From Sphingopyxis sp. H053 (GTDB taxonomy: Bacteria > Pseudomonadota > Alphaproteobacteria > Sphingomonadales > Sphingomonadaceae), in NCBI RefSeq assembly GCF_001468225.1, contig NZ_LNRU01000007.1, positions 124,001-188,000 of the forward strand: a stretch of DNA of 64,000 nucleotides, given 5' to 3'. The translations under genes were made by a program, and so were the position numbers. Positions within the stretch are counted from its first letter, which is position 1. Every line of letters begins with the position of its first letter. Below the pieces are notes generated by a model. The model was given only the letters and a program-made list of their open reading frames with translations. It searched no databases and was not told the DNA's origin. Below are positions 23,849 through 33,176 of this stretch, in pieces.

Positions 23849-26110
23849 TTAGAATTTGAAGCCCGCTTCGATGCCATAGATGCGGGGTTCGTTGACGTAG
23901 CTGGTCAGGTTGTTGAAATCGATGCCGCCGGTCGGCGATTCATCGTTGGTGACGTTGCGCACAAAGCCCGCGATGTCGAAGCGGTCGGTTTTGTAGCCGA
24001 CGCGAACGCCGCCCTCGAGCAGCTTGTCGTCCGAGAATTCGACCGAGCGATAGAGGAAGAACTGCACCTTCGAGCGGTAATACCAGTCGGTGAAGGCATA
24101 GATGGCGCCGTCGCCGACGGGGATTTCATAACCCGCGGTCCAGTTGAGCGTCCACTTCGGCGACTGCGGCAGCTGGTTGCCGTCGATCGAGAAGATGCCG
24201 GGGCTGCCCGGACGCGCCGGGTCGAGCACGGTGCACGGCGTCGCCGAGCCGCAGCCCGCGACAAAGGCGTTGGCATCGTCGATCTTGGCGATGTTCCACG
24301 CGCCGCCGATCGAGAAGGTCAGGCCCTTGGCGGGTGCCGCCTGCAGTTCGGCCTCGATACCATGGCCCTTGGCGTCGACGTTGAGCAGGCTCGCGACGTT
24401 CGACGTGCCGCCGACCGCGGTCAGCTGCAGATCCTTGGTGTCGAAATAATAGCCGGTCAGGTTGAAGCGGACGCGGTTGTCGAGGAAGTTGGTCTTGATC
24501 CCCGCTTCGTACGACATCGTCTCTTCCTGATCGGCGGTCGAAATGACGCGCGAGAAGGTCAGGCGGCCCTGCACCGACGGCGCGCGATAGCCGCGCGCGA
24601 CGCGGGCGTAGAGGGTGAGCGCGTCCGACGCTTCATAGGTCGCGCTGGCGTCCCACGTCAGCAGCTTGCCCTTGACCTTTGCCGCCTGCGGCGGGACCGG
24701 CGTGTTAGGGCTGACGACGAAGGGCGGGCGCGTTTCGACGGGGCGCGACGCGACAAAGTCGCGCGTGTCATGGTTGTAGCGCGCGCCGGCCTGCAGCTTG
24801 AAGCCATTGTCGAACGCGTAATTGACCGAGCCGAAGATGCCATAGGCCTCGCTGTCCTGGCGCTGGATGGCGATCGCCGAGGGGGTCGCGTCGGTCGGGC
24901 CGCCGAATTCGAAGCTCGAAATGTCGAGCTTTTCGTCGAAATAGAAGGCGCCGAACTGATAGCCGAGCCCGCCGCTGTTGTTCGACGCGATGCGGATCTC
25001 TTGCGTGAACTGGTCGAGGCTGGGGACATTGTCCTGGCTCTGCGCCTGGAACGGGATCAGCCCCGGACCCGACACGGGCAGGAACACCGCGCCGAAGCCG
25101 CCGTCGATGTCGCCGCGGCTGCGGAAATTGCCGTTCCAATAGGAGGTGATCGAATAAGCCGTCACTGGCCCGAAATCATATTCGAGGTTCAGCCCGGCAT
25201 TATAGGTGTTGAGCTTCTGAAAATTGAGCCCGTCCTGATAGACTTCGTCGCGCTTGAATTCGGTGCCCGCGCCGCCGAGGCCGACGAGCTTGTTGCTGCC
25301 CGGAAGCTGCGTGTTGGCGCGGAAGATGATCGCCGAGCCGTCATAGATGCGGACCTGCCCGGTGACGCGGCCGGTGAAGGGGCCGTTTTCATATTGAAGC
25401 TGGAGGCGCGCGGCGATGTCGTCATAGCCGCCGAGATCGTTTTTCTTGGTGGTCGCGATGTTGTCGACCCAATTGTCGCGGTGCTGGTACAAGGTCGACA
25501 GGCGGACCGAGAAGCCATTGTCGTCGGCGGCGCCCGCCGCGACCTCGACCTGCGTGGTGCCATAGCGGCCATAGCTGGCGCGGGCGTAGCCGCCGGTCTT
25601 GCCGGGCTTGACGGTGTCGAACTTGACGATGCCCGCGGGGGTGTTGCGGCCGAACAGCGTGCCCTGCGGCCCGCGCAGCACTTCGACGCGGTCGAGGTCG
25701 AAGATCGGGAAGCCCTTGAGGATCGGGTTTTCGAGCACGACGTCGTCATAGACGAGGCTGACCGGCTGCGATGCGTTGAGGTCGAAGTCGGTGTTGCCGA
25801 GCCCGCGGATATAGAAACGCGGGAAGGTGCGGCCGAACGAGCTTTCGATGTTAAGGCTGGGGACGCGGCCCGCGAGCACGCGGACGTCCGAACCGGTCGA
25901 GGTGATCGCGTCGAGCGTGTTGCCCGACAGCACCGAGACGGCGACGGGCACGTCCTGCAGGCTTTCCTCGCGGCGCTGCGCGGTGACGACGATGTCGCCG
26001 AGGCCGCTGTCTTCGGCGACGGGGGCGGCGTCCTGCGCGGCGGCGGGGGCGGCCCAGGCCGACGTGGCGAGAGCGATGCTTATAGCAATAGTGGAAGGAA
26101 AGTGGCGCAT
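23849..26110 (-). CDS. TonB-dependent outer-membrane receptor
   Basis: 753 residues from ATG 26110, with AGGAAG upstream. Signal peptide about 1-26 (AAAQ). The plug domain starts with a TonB-box-like GLGDIVVTAQRREES, and includes VEVLRGPQGTLFGRNTPAG, the strongest plug motif. The C-terminal 22-stranded barrel ends in GIEAGFKF, with terminal Phe as needed for BAM recognition. The family imports iron complexes, vitamin B12, or glycans using TonB energy. No adjacent sigma/anti-sigma or transporter gene reveals the substrate. Confidence 0.93.
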   Translation of the reverse strand: MRHFPSTIAISIALATSAWAAPAAAQDAAPVAEDSGLGDIVVTAQRREESLQDVPVAVSVLSGNTLDAITSTGSDVRVLAGRVPSLNIESSFGRTFPRFYIRGLGNTDFDLNASQPVSLVYDDVVLENPILKGFPIFDLDRVEVLRGPQGTLFGRNTPAGIVKFDTVKPGKTGGYARASYGRYGTTQVEVAAGAADDNGFSVRLSTLYQHRDNWVDNIATTKKNDLGGYDDIAARLQLQYENGPFTGRVTGQVRIYDGSAIIFRANTQLPGSNKLVGLGGAGTEFKRDEVYQDGLNFQKLNTYNAGLNLEYDFGPVTAYSITSYWNGNFRSRGDIDGGFGAVFLPVSGPGLIPFQAQSQDNVPSLDQFTQEIRIASNNSGGLGYQFGAFYFDEKLDISSFEFGGPTDATPSAIAIQRQDSEAYGIFGSVNYAFDNGFKLQAGARYNHDTRDFVASRPVETRPPFVVSPNTPVPPQAAKVKGKLLTWDASATYEASDALTLYARVARGYRAPSVQGRLTFSRVISTADQEETMSYEAGIKTNFLDNRVRFNLTGYYFDTKDLQLTAVGGTSNVASLLNVDAKGHGIEAELQAAPAKGLTFSIGGAWNIAKIDDANAFVAGCGSATPCTVLDPARPGSPGIFSIDGNQLPQSPKWTLNWTAGYEIPVGDGAIYAFTDWYYRSKVQFFLYRSVEFSDDKLLEGGVRVGYKTDRFDIAGFVRNVTNDESPTGGIDFNNLTSYVNEPRIYGIEAGFKF

Positions 26111-26301
26111 GGCGAGCTTCCTGAAACAGAGTTGACGATGGGAGAGTGGAAAAACCAAAGGCTCTTTGGCTTTCCGCACGCGCGCAATCAATCGCGGAAG
26201 CGTGCGCCGCTGACTTTCATGTCAGCAGTGTTGCGCATTTGCTGCACTTTGGGGGCGGGTCGGTCGGCTGCCGTCGGCTGCGAACGACGCCAACCATCAT
26301 C
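26111..26301. other. Non-coding gap upstream of the TonB receptor
   Basis: Leader region of the TonB receptor gene. No convincing ORF, no Fur-like or other recognisable operator and no clear -10/-35 pair was seen. It runs directly into the nested palindromic repeat at 26302-26394; together with that repeat it makes up the 318-base gap before gshA. Confidence 0.4.
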
Positions 26302-26394
26302 GTCACCCTCTAACGAGACACGTGGCTCGTTAGACTTGATCCGGGGCCCATGACTTCAGCGCTGCCGTGGATCCCGGATCAAGTCCGGGATGAC
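26302..26394. repeat. Palindromic repeat with a nested hairpin
   Basis: GACTTGATCCGGG (26333-26345) pairs with CCCGGATCAAGTC (26373-26385), the same core as the 4336-4409 element. In the left arm a second hairpin, CTAACGAG (26310-26317) with CTCGTTAG (26326-26333), replaces three bases of the simpler form. It lies between gshA and the TonB receptor and could end both transcripts' read-through. Confidence 0.7.
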
Positions 26395-26428
26395 GAGAGG
26401 GAGGACGCCCGTCGCATGCGTCGGTGGG

Positions 26429-27802
26429 CTAAAAGCTGAGCTCGTCGTAGATTTTCGAAAGATCGCCGCCCCATGGGCCTTCGTAACGGTCGAGCAGGTC
26501 GTGCGCCGGGGATTTGCCGTTCTTGGCGATGCGGCGGAGGGGTTCGAGGAAGCCGACCTCGTTATCGCCCATCGAATTGACCTCGCCGCGCGCGGCGAGC
26601 CCCGCCGCCGCGATGTCGAGGACGCGGTGCGCCAGTTCGCCCACGGTGCCGCCGCCGGGGGCGGGGGCGCAAAGGCCGTCGCGCGGGACGGCGTCGCGGA
26701 GCGTCTGCTGTTCCTCGATGCTCCAGCCCTTGACGAGATCCCACGCCGCGTCGAGCGCACCCTGGTCATAGAGCAGGCCGACCCACAAAGCCGGGAGCGC
26801 GCAGATGCGGTTCCACGGGCCGCCGTCGGCGCCGCGCATTTCGAGGAAGCTTTTGAGCCGCACTTCGGGGAAGGCGGTCGAGAGATGGTCGTTCCAGTCG
26901 GAAAGGCGCGGCTTTTCACCGGGCAATGCGGGCAGCTCGCCCTTCAGGAAGTCGCGGAAGCTCTGCCCCGCGGCGTCGATATATTTGCCGTCGCGGAAGA
27001 CGAAATACATCGGCACGTCGAGCATATAGTCGACATAACGTTCGTAGCCGAAGCCGTCTTCGAACACGAAGGGCAGCATGCCGGTGCGCGCGGGGTCGGT
27101 GTCGGTCCAGATATGGCTGCGGTACGACATGAAGCCGTTGGGCTTGCCCTCGGTGAAGGGCGACGAGGCGAAGAGCGCGGTCGCGAGCGGTTGCAGCGCC
27201 AGCGAAACGCGGAATTTCTGCACCATGTCGGCCTCGCTTTGATAATCGAGGTTGGTCTGGACGGTGCAGGTGCGCAGCATCATGTCGAGGCCCATCGTGC
27301 CGACGCGCGGCATATGGTCGAGCATGATCTTGTAGCGGCCCTTGGGCATGATCGGCAGTTCGGCGCGCGTCTTGTCGGGCCACATTCCGACCCCGAGAAA
27401 ACCGAGCCCGAGTTCGGCGCCGACCTCTTTCACCTGTTTCAAATGGCGGCCGGTTTCGGCGCAGGTCTGGTGGAGATTTTCGAGCGGCGCGCCCGAGAGT
27501 TCGAGCTGGCCCGCGGGTTCGAGGCTGACGGTGCCGTCGCTGCCCGCGAGCGCGATCACCTTGCCGCCCTCGATCACCGGTTCCCAGCCGAAGCGCGTGA
27601 GCGCCATCAACAGGTCATGGATGCCGCCGGGCTCGTCGTAGGACGGCGCGCGATGGTCGGCGGTGCGATAGACGAATTTCTCGTGCTCGGTGCCGATGCG
27701 CCAGCGGTCCTTCGGCTTTTCGCCCTTGATCATGGGGACCGCGAGCTGATCGCGGCTTTCGACGATGGGATCGTTGCTGCCCGAGGCGGTGCGCGTGCTC
27801 AT
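26429..27802 (-). CDS. gshA: Glutamate-cysteine ligase (plant/alphaproteobacterial type)
   Basis: 457 residues, the usual length for this class. Early motif DRWRIGTEHEKFVYR and GREVSLEPAGQLELSG-like GTVSLEPAGQLELSG are characteristic of the non-E. coli GshA group; RTCTVQTNLDYQSEADM and RSHIWTDTDPARTGMLP follow, then the MRGADGGPW segment. It catalyses ATP-dependent gamma-glutamylcysteine formation, the first step of glutathione synthesis, which fits the several GSTs in the window. In related genomes I expect rsmE immediately upstream; here a large secreted protein intervenes. Confidence 0.94.
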   Translation of the reverse strand: MSTRTASGSNDPIVESRDQLAVPMIKGEKPKDRWRIGTEHEKFVYRTADHRAPSYDEPGGIHDLLMALTRFGWEPVIEGGKVIALAGSDGTVSLEPAGQLELSGAPLENLHQTCAETGRHLKQVKEVGAELGLGFLGVGMWPDKTRAELPIMPKGRYKIMLDHMPRVGTMGLDMMLRTCTVQTNLDYQSEADMVQKFRVSLALQPLATALFASSPFTEGKPNGFMSYRSHIWTDTDPARTGMLPFVFEDGFGYERYVDYMLDVPMYFVFRDGKYIDAAGQSFRDFLKGELPALPGEKPRLSDWNDHLSTAFPEVRLKSFLEMRGADGGPWNRICALPALWVGLLYDQGALDAAWDLVKGWSIEEQQTLRDAVPRDGLCAPAPGGGTVGELAHRVLDIAAAGLAARGEVNSMGDNEVGFLEPLRRIAKNGKSPAHDLLDRYEGPWGGDLSKIYDELSF

Positions 27803-27909
27803 ATCGCGCCATTATACGGTTCGGTACAGAAAGCAATCGGCTGTTGCCGCCTGCTATTTCACCCCGGCGCGAAGGTTGATCGTGAAGCGCGATCCCGGCG
27901 CCATGCCGA

Positions 27910-29892
27910 TCAATTGATCGTCACGTCGAAGGCGACGGCCAAGGCATTGCCGGGTGCGAGTGTCGGCGTGGTCGCGGCGACAATATTGCCGCCGATCGAT
28001 GCCCCGAACGGATCGCTTTCGTCGGCGCCGCTCGCATTGTCGTCCTCGACCGCCGTCGCGCCCGCGCAGCTTGTGCCGCTGCGCAGCGAACCGGGGGTGA
28101 AGGCCGTGCTGGTGGGCAGCGGATCGGCGATATTGATGCCCGTCGCGGTGCCGCTGCCATTGTTGGTGACGAGGATGCAATAGCGCATCGTTGCGCCGGG
28201 GATCGCCTTTGGATCGGTCGTCCCGTTCGTGGGGTCGCTGATGATGCTGCTGGTCTTGGCGATCGTCAGGTTCGCGGTCGGGCGGCAGAAGGTGATATCA
28301 TGGATCGCGGCGCCCTGTTGTCCGGGGTCGGCGGGGGCGAGGCCGTGGCTGCCATAGGTGATGGTGATCGTGTCGACTGGTGCGGCAAAGGTGACGACGA
28401 CGTTGCCGTTGGCGCTGGCGTCGGCCGAGGTGGCGTCGCCATAAGCGCTGTTGCCGATGACATAATTGCTGACCCCGTTGGTCAGGGTTGGCATCACCGG
28501 CGATCCGTTGAAGCTGCCCGTCACGGTCAAACGGTCGGCGAATTGTCCCGCCGCGTAATCGATATCGAACACGCGAAATTGCACGCCCGGCACCGCGGTC
28601 GGCAGCGTGATCGTCGAGGTGATGGTGCCGGCCTGGCTGGTGAAATCGGCGATCTCGAAGATCGAAAATTGCGCCGGGGAGAGGCCGCCGGTGACGACAT
28701 TCTGGCGCGTCGGCGACTGGCCGCCATAGGTCGCATTGTTCAGGAACGCGCCGCCGCTGATGCCGATATTGAAGTTCATCGTGCCGATCGCGGTCAGGGC
28801 ATAGCTGCCGCTCGTCGTGCCCGCGGTCCAGGTGACGCCGTCCCAGTCGTGCATCGTCGTACCGACGGGGCAGACGAGTGTCGGCGGTGTTCCCGCGGCG
28901 CGCGTGCCCGACACGGTGAAGCTGGCTGCATCATAGTCATCCTCGCCCGCCGCGCCGTTGCCGGGGGTCGAATCGAAGTCGAAGGCCGACGACGCGCTGA
29001 CCTCGGCGATATTGGTTACGCTCGCGCCCGCGGTGGCGGAGACGGTGCCGGTGATCGTCAGCGTCCGCGTCGTTCCGGGCGGGATACTGCCGACCGTCCA
29101 CACGCCGGTCGTGCTGTTGTAACTGCCGAAACCCGAGGCGCTGGTGAAGGCGAAGCCCGCGGGCAGTGTGTCCTGCACGGTGACGCCGGTCGCGGTCAGC
29201 GCCGAGCCGCTCGCGTTGGTCACGCTCAATATATAGTTGATGCTGGCACCCGCCGCGGGCGACGCGTTGCTCACCGACTTGGTCAGCGACAGGTCGGCGG
29301 ACGGCGCGATCGGCACCGTCGTGAGCGTCAGGTCGGTGCGCGTGAAGTTGCCGCTGTCGCCATTGAGCGAGTCGCAGATCGTGAGCTGCCACGTGCCCGC
29401 CGAGCCCTGGCCATTGAAGCTCGCGAGCGATCCCTCTGGACGGAATGTGCGCTGATAGGGCGGCGCCGCGGCGCTATTGTCGTTGCTCGTATGGGTCGAG
29501 ATGCTCGCCGCCGCGCTGTCGTCGAACAGGACGTTCAGATTGTCGGCCGAGGTGCCGACATTGGTGATCAGATTGACGACGGTTCCGCCCGGCGAAACCA
29601 GCGTCGCGCGGACGTCGCCGCGATAGCTGTGCGTGAACTGCACGCCGATATTCACATCGGTGACCTGTGCGTTCGCGCCGACGGTGAAATTTCGTACCAT
29701 CGGGCTGGCGCACGCGGTCGCGGTTTCGCTGATCGTGCCGGTCGCCGTGTTGCTGTAGCTGGTGGTCGTCTGTGCGGCGGCGGGATTGCTGGCAAGCGTC
29801 AACGCCAGCCAAACGAGCATGAGACATACTCGCACAGACTGCAAACACTGGCCCCCACGCCAGCGGTATCGGCTCTGGTCCCGCCGTTGCAT
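27910..29892 (-). CDS. Large secreted protein with P-domain and DUF11 repeats
   Basis: 660 residues. After an unusual basic leader and hydrophobic signal (VCLMLVWLALTLASNPAAAQ) come a proprotein-convertase P-like beta-sandwich (about 45-195; VNIGVQFTHSYRGDVRATL), a DUF11 repeat (about 200-330; ADLSLTKSVSNASPAAGASI), a Gly/Ser-rich beta region, and a second DUF11-like repeat (about 540-660; ANLTIAKTSSIISDPTNGTT). An alternative start, ATG 29820, would give a shorter leader. DUF11 domains build extracellular stalks; no protease domain or sorting signal is visible. Probably a cell-surface or secreted adhesin-like protein. Confidence 0.75.
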   Translation of the reverse strand: MQRRDQSRYRWRGGQCLQSVRVCLMLVWLALTLASNPAAAQTTTSYSNTATGTISETATACASPMVRNFTVGANAQVTDVNIGVQFTHSYRGDVRATLVSPGGTVVNLITNVGTSADNLNVLFDDSAAASISTHTSNDNSAAAPPYQRTFRPEGSLASFNGQGSAGTWQLTICDSLNGDSGNFTRTDLTLTTVPIAPSADLSLTKSVSNASPAAGASINYILSVTNASGSALTATGVTVQDTLPAGFAFTSASGFGSYNSTTGVWTVGSIPPGTTRTLTITGTVSATAGASVTNIAEVSASSAFDFDSTPGNGAAGEDDYDAASFTVSGTRAAGTPPTLVCPVGTTMHDWDGVTWTAGTTSGSYALTAIGTMNFNIGISGGAFLNNATYGGQSPTRQNVVTGGLSPAQFSIFEIADFTSQAGTITSTITLPTAVPGVQFRVFDIDYAAGQFADRLTVTGSFNGSPVMPTLTNGVSNYVIGNSAYGDATSADASANGNVVVTFAAPVDTITITYGSHGLAPADPGQQGAAIHDITFCRPTANLTIAKTSSIISDPTNGTTDPKAIPGATMRYCILVTNNGSGTATGINIADPLPTSTAFTPGSLRSGTSCAGATAVEDDNASGADESDPFGASIGGNIVAATTPTLAPGNALAVAFDVTIN

Positions 29893-29982
29893 GGCGCCGC
29901 TATGGCCCGGGCATAGCTAATATCGGGTTAAAATCGGCAACTTGGCCGCATTTCTGTGCGGCAACGGGACAAAAGCGGGAAT

Positions 29983-30732
29983 TCAGCCGCCCGCCGACCA
30001 ATCGCCATTTTGCGCCATCCAGATGCCGACGGCGGCGATCGCTGCGGTTTCGGCGCGCAGGATGCGGGGGCCGAGCGCGATGCGGCGGACGGCGGGATGG
30101 CCGGTCAGAAGCTCGCGCTCGCGCTCCGTAAAGCCGCCTTCGGGGCCGGTGAGGATCGCCGCCGGTGCGGGGGCGTCGATGCTGGCGAGCGGCGCGCCGC
30201 CGGCTTCGTCGGCGAACAGCAGCGTGCGCCCGGCCGGCCAGTCCTTCAAGAGCTGGGGCAGTTTGACGGGCTCGGCGAGCGTCGGAAGCGCGGTGCGTCC
30301 GCATTGCTCGCACGCTTCGACGATCTGTGCCTCGAGCCGCTCGCTTTTGACGCGTTCGACGATCGTGCGTTCGGTGATGACCGGCTGCAGGCGGCTGACG
30401 CCGAGCTCGGTCGCCTTTTCGATGATCCAGTCGAGCCGCGCCTTCTTGACCGGCGCGAAGCACAGCCAGAGGTCGGGAACCTGCTCGATTTCGCTGATCT
30501 GCCGCTCGATGCGCAGCGTCAGCGCGCGTTTCGCGGCGTCGGCGACGACCGCGAGCCATTCGCCGCTGATATTATCGAACAGCAGGATCGGGTCGCCCGC
30601 CTTCATCCGCATCACATGGAGCAGATAATGCGCGGCGGGGCCGTCGATCATGGGGGCGGCATCGGGCCCCAACGGCAAATCGACAAACAGGCGGGGTGTG
30701 CTGGCGGGGGGCCAGGCAGGAGTCGCGGGCAT
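29983..30732 (-). CDS. rsmE: 16S rRNA (uracil-1498-N3)-methyltransferase RsmE
   Basis: 249 residues. N-terminal PUA-like domain (RLFVDLPL; HYLLHVMRMKAGD) and C-terminal SPOUT domain with the knot signature LTGPEGGFTERE and LGPRILRAETAAIAAVG. Methylates U1498 in helix 44 of the small ribosomal subunit. Preceded by a 204-bp gap before the Tad-like locus and followed downstream by the DUF11 protein. Confidence 0.95.
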   Translation of the reverse strand: MPATPAWPPASTPRLFVDLPLGPDAAPMIDGPAAHYLLHVMRMKAGDPILLFDNISGEWLAVVADAAKRALTLRIERQISEIEQVPDLWLCFAPVKKARLDWIIEKATELGVSRLQPVITERTIVERVKSERLEAQIVEACEQCGRTALPTLAEPVKLPQLLKDWPAGRTLLFADEAGGAPLASIDAPAPAAILTGPEGGFTERERELLTGHPAVRRIALGPRILRAETAAIAAVGIWMAQNGDWSAGG

Positions 30733-30936
30733 ATGGGGCCGATAACAGAAGGCGATATTTTGTGCATCCTTTGCCGTGAGGCGATGGGCCTTGTCCCGAT
30801 CCGGGTCAGAACCGCCGATCCGGGCCGGTCGACCCGCCCCCGATTAGCATTTTGGTAAGCAGTCTTCCCCTAGGTGCGAGAATACCAGCGGCCCAAATCT
30901 AGTGGGGGGCGTCGCGGGGCGAAGAGGGGTTAGGCC

Positions 30937-32583
30937 ATGCGAGGGACCGTGTTCAGCCGGCTGCGGCTCGGCGCCACAAAGCTTTTGCGCGACCAGCGCG
31001 GCAACGCTTTCATGCTGACCGCGGCGGCGATCGTGCCCGTGATCGGTATCGTCGGTTCGGCGGTCGACATCGGCCGCGCCTATATGACGCAGCTGCGTTT
31101 GCAGCAGGCGTGCGACGCCGGCGTCCTCGCCGGGCGCCGCGCGATGGGGGCCGGAGCCTATGGCGTGGACGAGGAAGCCGAAGCGGACAAGATGTTCAAC
31201 TTCAACTTCCCGACCGGCCGTTATGGCGCCACGGCCATCAGCTTCTCGTCGGAGGCCGACGGCACGGCCGACGTCACCGGCACCGCGAGCGCGACCCTCC
31301 CCACCGCGCTCATGTATATTTTTGGCAAGGGCCAGTTCAACCTTTCCGCCGCCTGCACGGCAAGGCTCGAAATCTCCAACATCGATGTGATGCTCGTGCT
31401 CGACGTGACCGGATCGATGGAGCAGACGAACGAAGGCGATGACCAGAACAAGATAACCGGGCTGAAAGCGGCGGCGAAGTCTTTCTTCACCACCCTGACC
31501 AGCGCGGACATCGGCGACGGCCAGCTCCGTTTCGGCGTCGTACCCTATAGCACCACGGTCAATGTCGGAAAAATCCTTCGCGACGAAAACACCGCGTGGC
31601 TGTCGCAAACCGTGACGGTGCCCTCACGGCGGTGGGGGTCGGGCCAGGAAGAGGAATGCCGAAACGAGGGGTCGAACAGGAACCCGCGATGGGTCTGCAG
31701 CATGGTGACGAAGAACCTCTATCATTATGAGGATCGGACCTTCACTGTCGGATCGCCCACGATCGGCTCCAATGGCACCATATTGAGGTTCGCAACGGGA
31801 AGCGAAGGCGCGAATGTGTCCACCCGTTGGGGCGGCTGCATCGTGGAGCGGAAGACCACGGCTTTCGGTCCTGAGGAGACGGCGCCGTCCGACGCCTTCG
31901 ACATGAATATCGACATGGTGCCCAACGCCAACGCAGACACCCAATGGCAACTGCTCCTTCCTGCTTTCGTCCACGATCGCCGGCAGGTTGCGCCGTTCCA
32001 GTCATCGACGAACTTTTCGAGGGTCAGCAATGTCGCCTGTCCCAATCCGGCGATGAAATTGACCGTGATGACGAGCGCGGACCAGGAGACGTTCGACGAT
32101 TATATCGACGGCCTGCTTACGGGCGGCGGCACCTATCACGACGTCGGCATGGCGTGGGGGGCGCGGCTGATTTCGCCGACCGGGCTGTTCGCCGACGAAA
32201 ATGATGCCACCGACGACGGCGAGCCGATCGACCGGCACATTCTTTTCATGACCGACGGCCTTATCGACACGTCGAACACCCAGTACACGCACCAGGGGCT
32301 GGAACGGTCGATGGTACGGGTCGGTTCGACCAGCAAGGCGGATTCGGATGCGCGGCACACCAACCGGTTCCTGCAGCTTTGCCGGGCCGCGCGCGATCGG
32401 GGCATCACCGTCTGGGTGGTGTCCTTCGGCCTTTCCGCGGAGGAGGAAGAGAGCGAGTCGAATCGGAATCTCGGCCGATGCGCCTCTTCGGGTCAGGCGC
32501 TCGCGTCGAGCAATACCGAGGAATTGGACAGGAATTTCCAGTCGATCGCGCGGCAGATGTCGAAGCTGAGGTTGGCGCAGTGA
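30937..32583 (+). CDS. TadG-like vWA protein
   Basis: 548 residues. A hydrophobic N-terminal segment in a Tad-type context, DQRGNAFMLTAAAIVPVIGI, followed by GSAVDIGRAYMTQLRLQQACDA, the hallmark of TadE/TadG-like pseudopilin-type proteins. A von Willebrand A domain (about 148-520) has the MIDAS DVTGSM and the later MTDGLID segment; many Cys and long loops are inserted. Presumably anchored in the inner membrane with the vWA domain in the periplasm. First gene of a three-gene coupled set (GTGA overlap with the next). No Tad ATPase or secretin genes are near. Confidence 0.88.
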   Translation: MRGTVFSRLRLGATKLLRDQRGNAFMLTAAAIVPVIGIVGSAVDIGRAYMTQLRLQQACDAGVLAGRRAMGAGAYGVDEEAEADKMFNFNFPTGRYGATAISFSSEADGTADVTGTASATLPTALMYIFGKGQFNLSAACTARLEISNIDVMLVLDVTGSMEQTNEGDDQNKITGLKAAAKSFFTTLTSADIGDGQLRFGVVPYSTTVNVGKILRDENTAWLSQTVTVPSRRWGSGQEEECRNEGSNRNPRWVCSMVTKNLYHYEDRTFTVGSPTIGSNGTILRFATGSEGANVSTRWGGCIVERKTTAFGPEETAPSDAFDMNIDMVPNANADTQWQLLLPAFVHDRRQVAPFQSSTNFSRVSNVACPNPAMKLTVMTSADQETFDDYIDGLLTGGGTYHDVGMAWGARLISPTGLFADENDATDDGEPIDRHILFMTDGLIDTSNTQYTHQGLERSMVRVGSTSKADSDARHTNRFLQLCRAARDRGITVWVVSFGLSAEEEESESNRNLGRCASSGQALASSNTEELDRNFQSIARQMSKLRLAQ

Positions 32584-33176
32584 CGCGCCGCGCCGCCTTG
32601 CTTCGCCGTCTGCGCCGGAACGAGCGCGGGGCCGCCCTGGTCGAATTCGCGCTGACCGCGCCGGTCTTCCTTCTCGTCCTGTTGGGAATATTCGACTTTT
32701 GCTGGCAAATGTATGCCCAGCAGGTGCTGCAAGGCGCGGTGAGCGAGGCCGGCCGCGACTCCACGCTACAGGCCTACGCGCTCAATCAGTCTGCGCTCGA
32801 CGATCGTATCGAGGCACAGGTTCTGAACATATTCCACAATGCGACGGTGACCTTCACCCGCAAGGCATATGACCGTTTCGATCAGGTTGGCGTCGAGGAA
32901 CGTTATACCGACGACAACGACAGCGGCAGCTATGACGCGGGCGAATGTTTCGACGACTTCAACAACAATGGCCGATGGGACGCCGATCGCGGCATCGAGG
33001 GCAACGGCGGCGCCGACGACGTGGTTCTCTATACAGTGTCGATGACATTCGACCGTGTCCTGCCGGTATGGAAAATGCTGGGTCAGCCGCAATCGACGAC
33101 GCTTTCCTATTCTACGGTTCTGCGCAATCAGCCGTTCGCCAGCGGTAGCGATGCGCCGCCGGACGAGTGCCTGTGA
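32580..33176 (+). CDS. TadE-like pilus assembly protein
   Basis: 198 residues from a GTG that overlaps the vWA stop. N-terminal RNERGAALVEFALTAPVFLL, the TadE-like signature with the conserved glutamate at pseudopilin position +5, then a membrane helix. The remainder is periplasmic and has an acidic, Asp/Asn/Gly-rich stretch (YTDDNDSGSYDAGE, DFNNNGRWDADRG) that looks calcium-binding. Coupled to the next gene via TGATG. Confidence 0.85.
   Translation: MTRRAALLRRLRRNERGAALVEFALTAPVFLLVLLGIFDFCWQMYAQQVLQGAVSEAGRDSTLQAYALNQSALDDRIEAQVLNIFHNATVTFTRKAYDRFDQVGVEERYTDDNDSGSYDAGECFDDFNNNGRWDADRGIEGNGGADDVVLYTVSMTFDRVLPVWKMLGQPQSTTLSYSTVLRNQPFASGSDAPPDECL

Noticed and set aside
23795..26353. 852-codon plus-strand frame opposite the TonB receptor
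   Set aside because: Arg/Asp/Val-rich with no domain; the opposite strand has plug and barrel motifs and a signal peptide.
28300..29916. 538-codon plus-strand frame opposite the DUF11 protein
   Set aside because: Gly/Arg-rich, no motif or signal; mirrors codon bias of the true gene.
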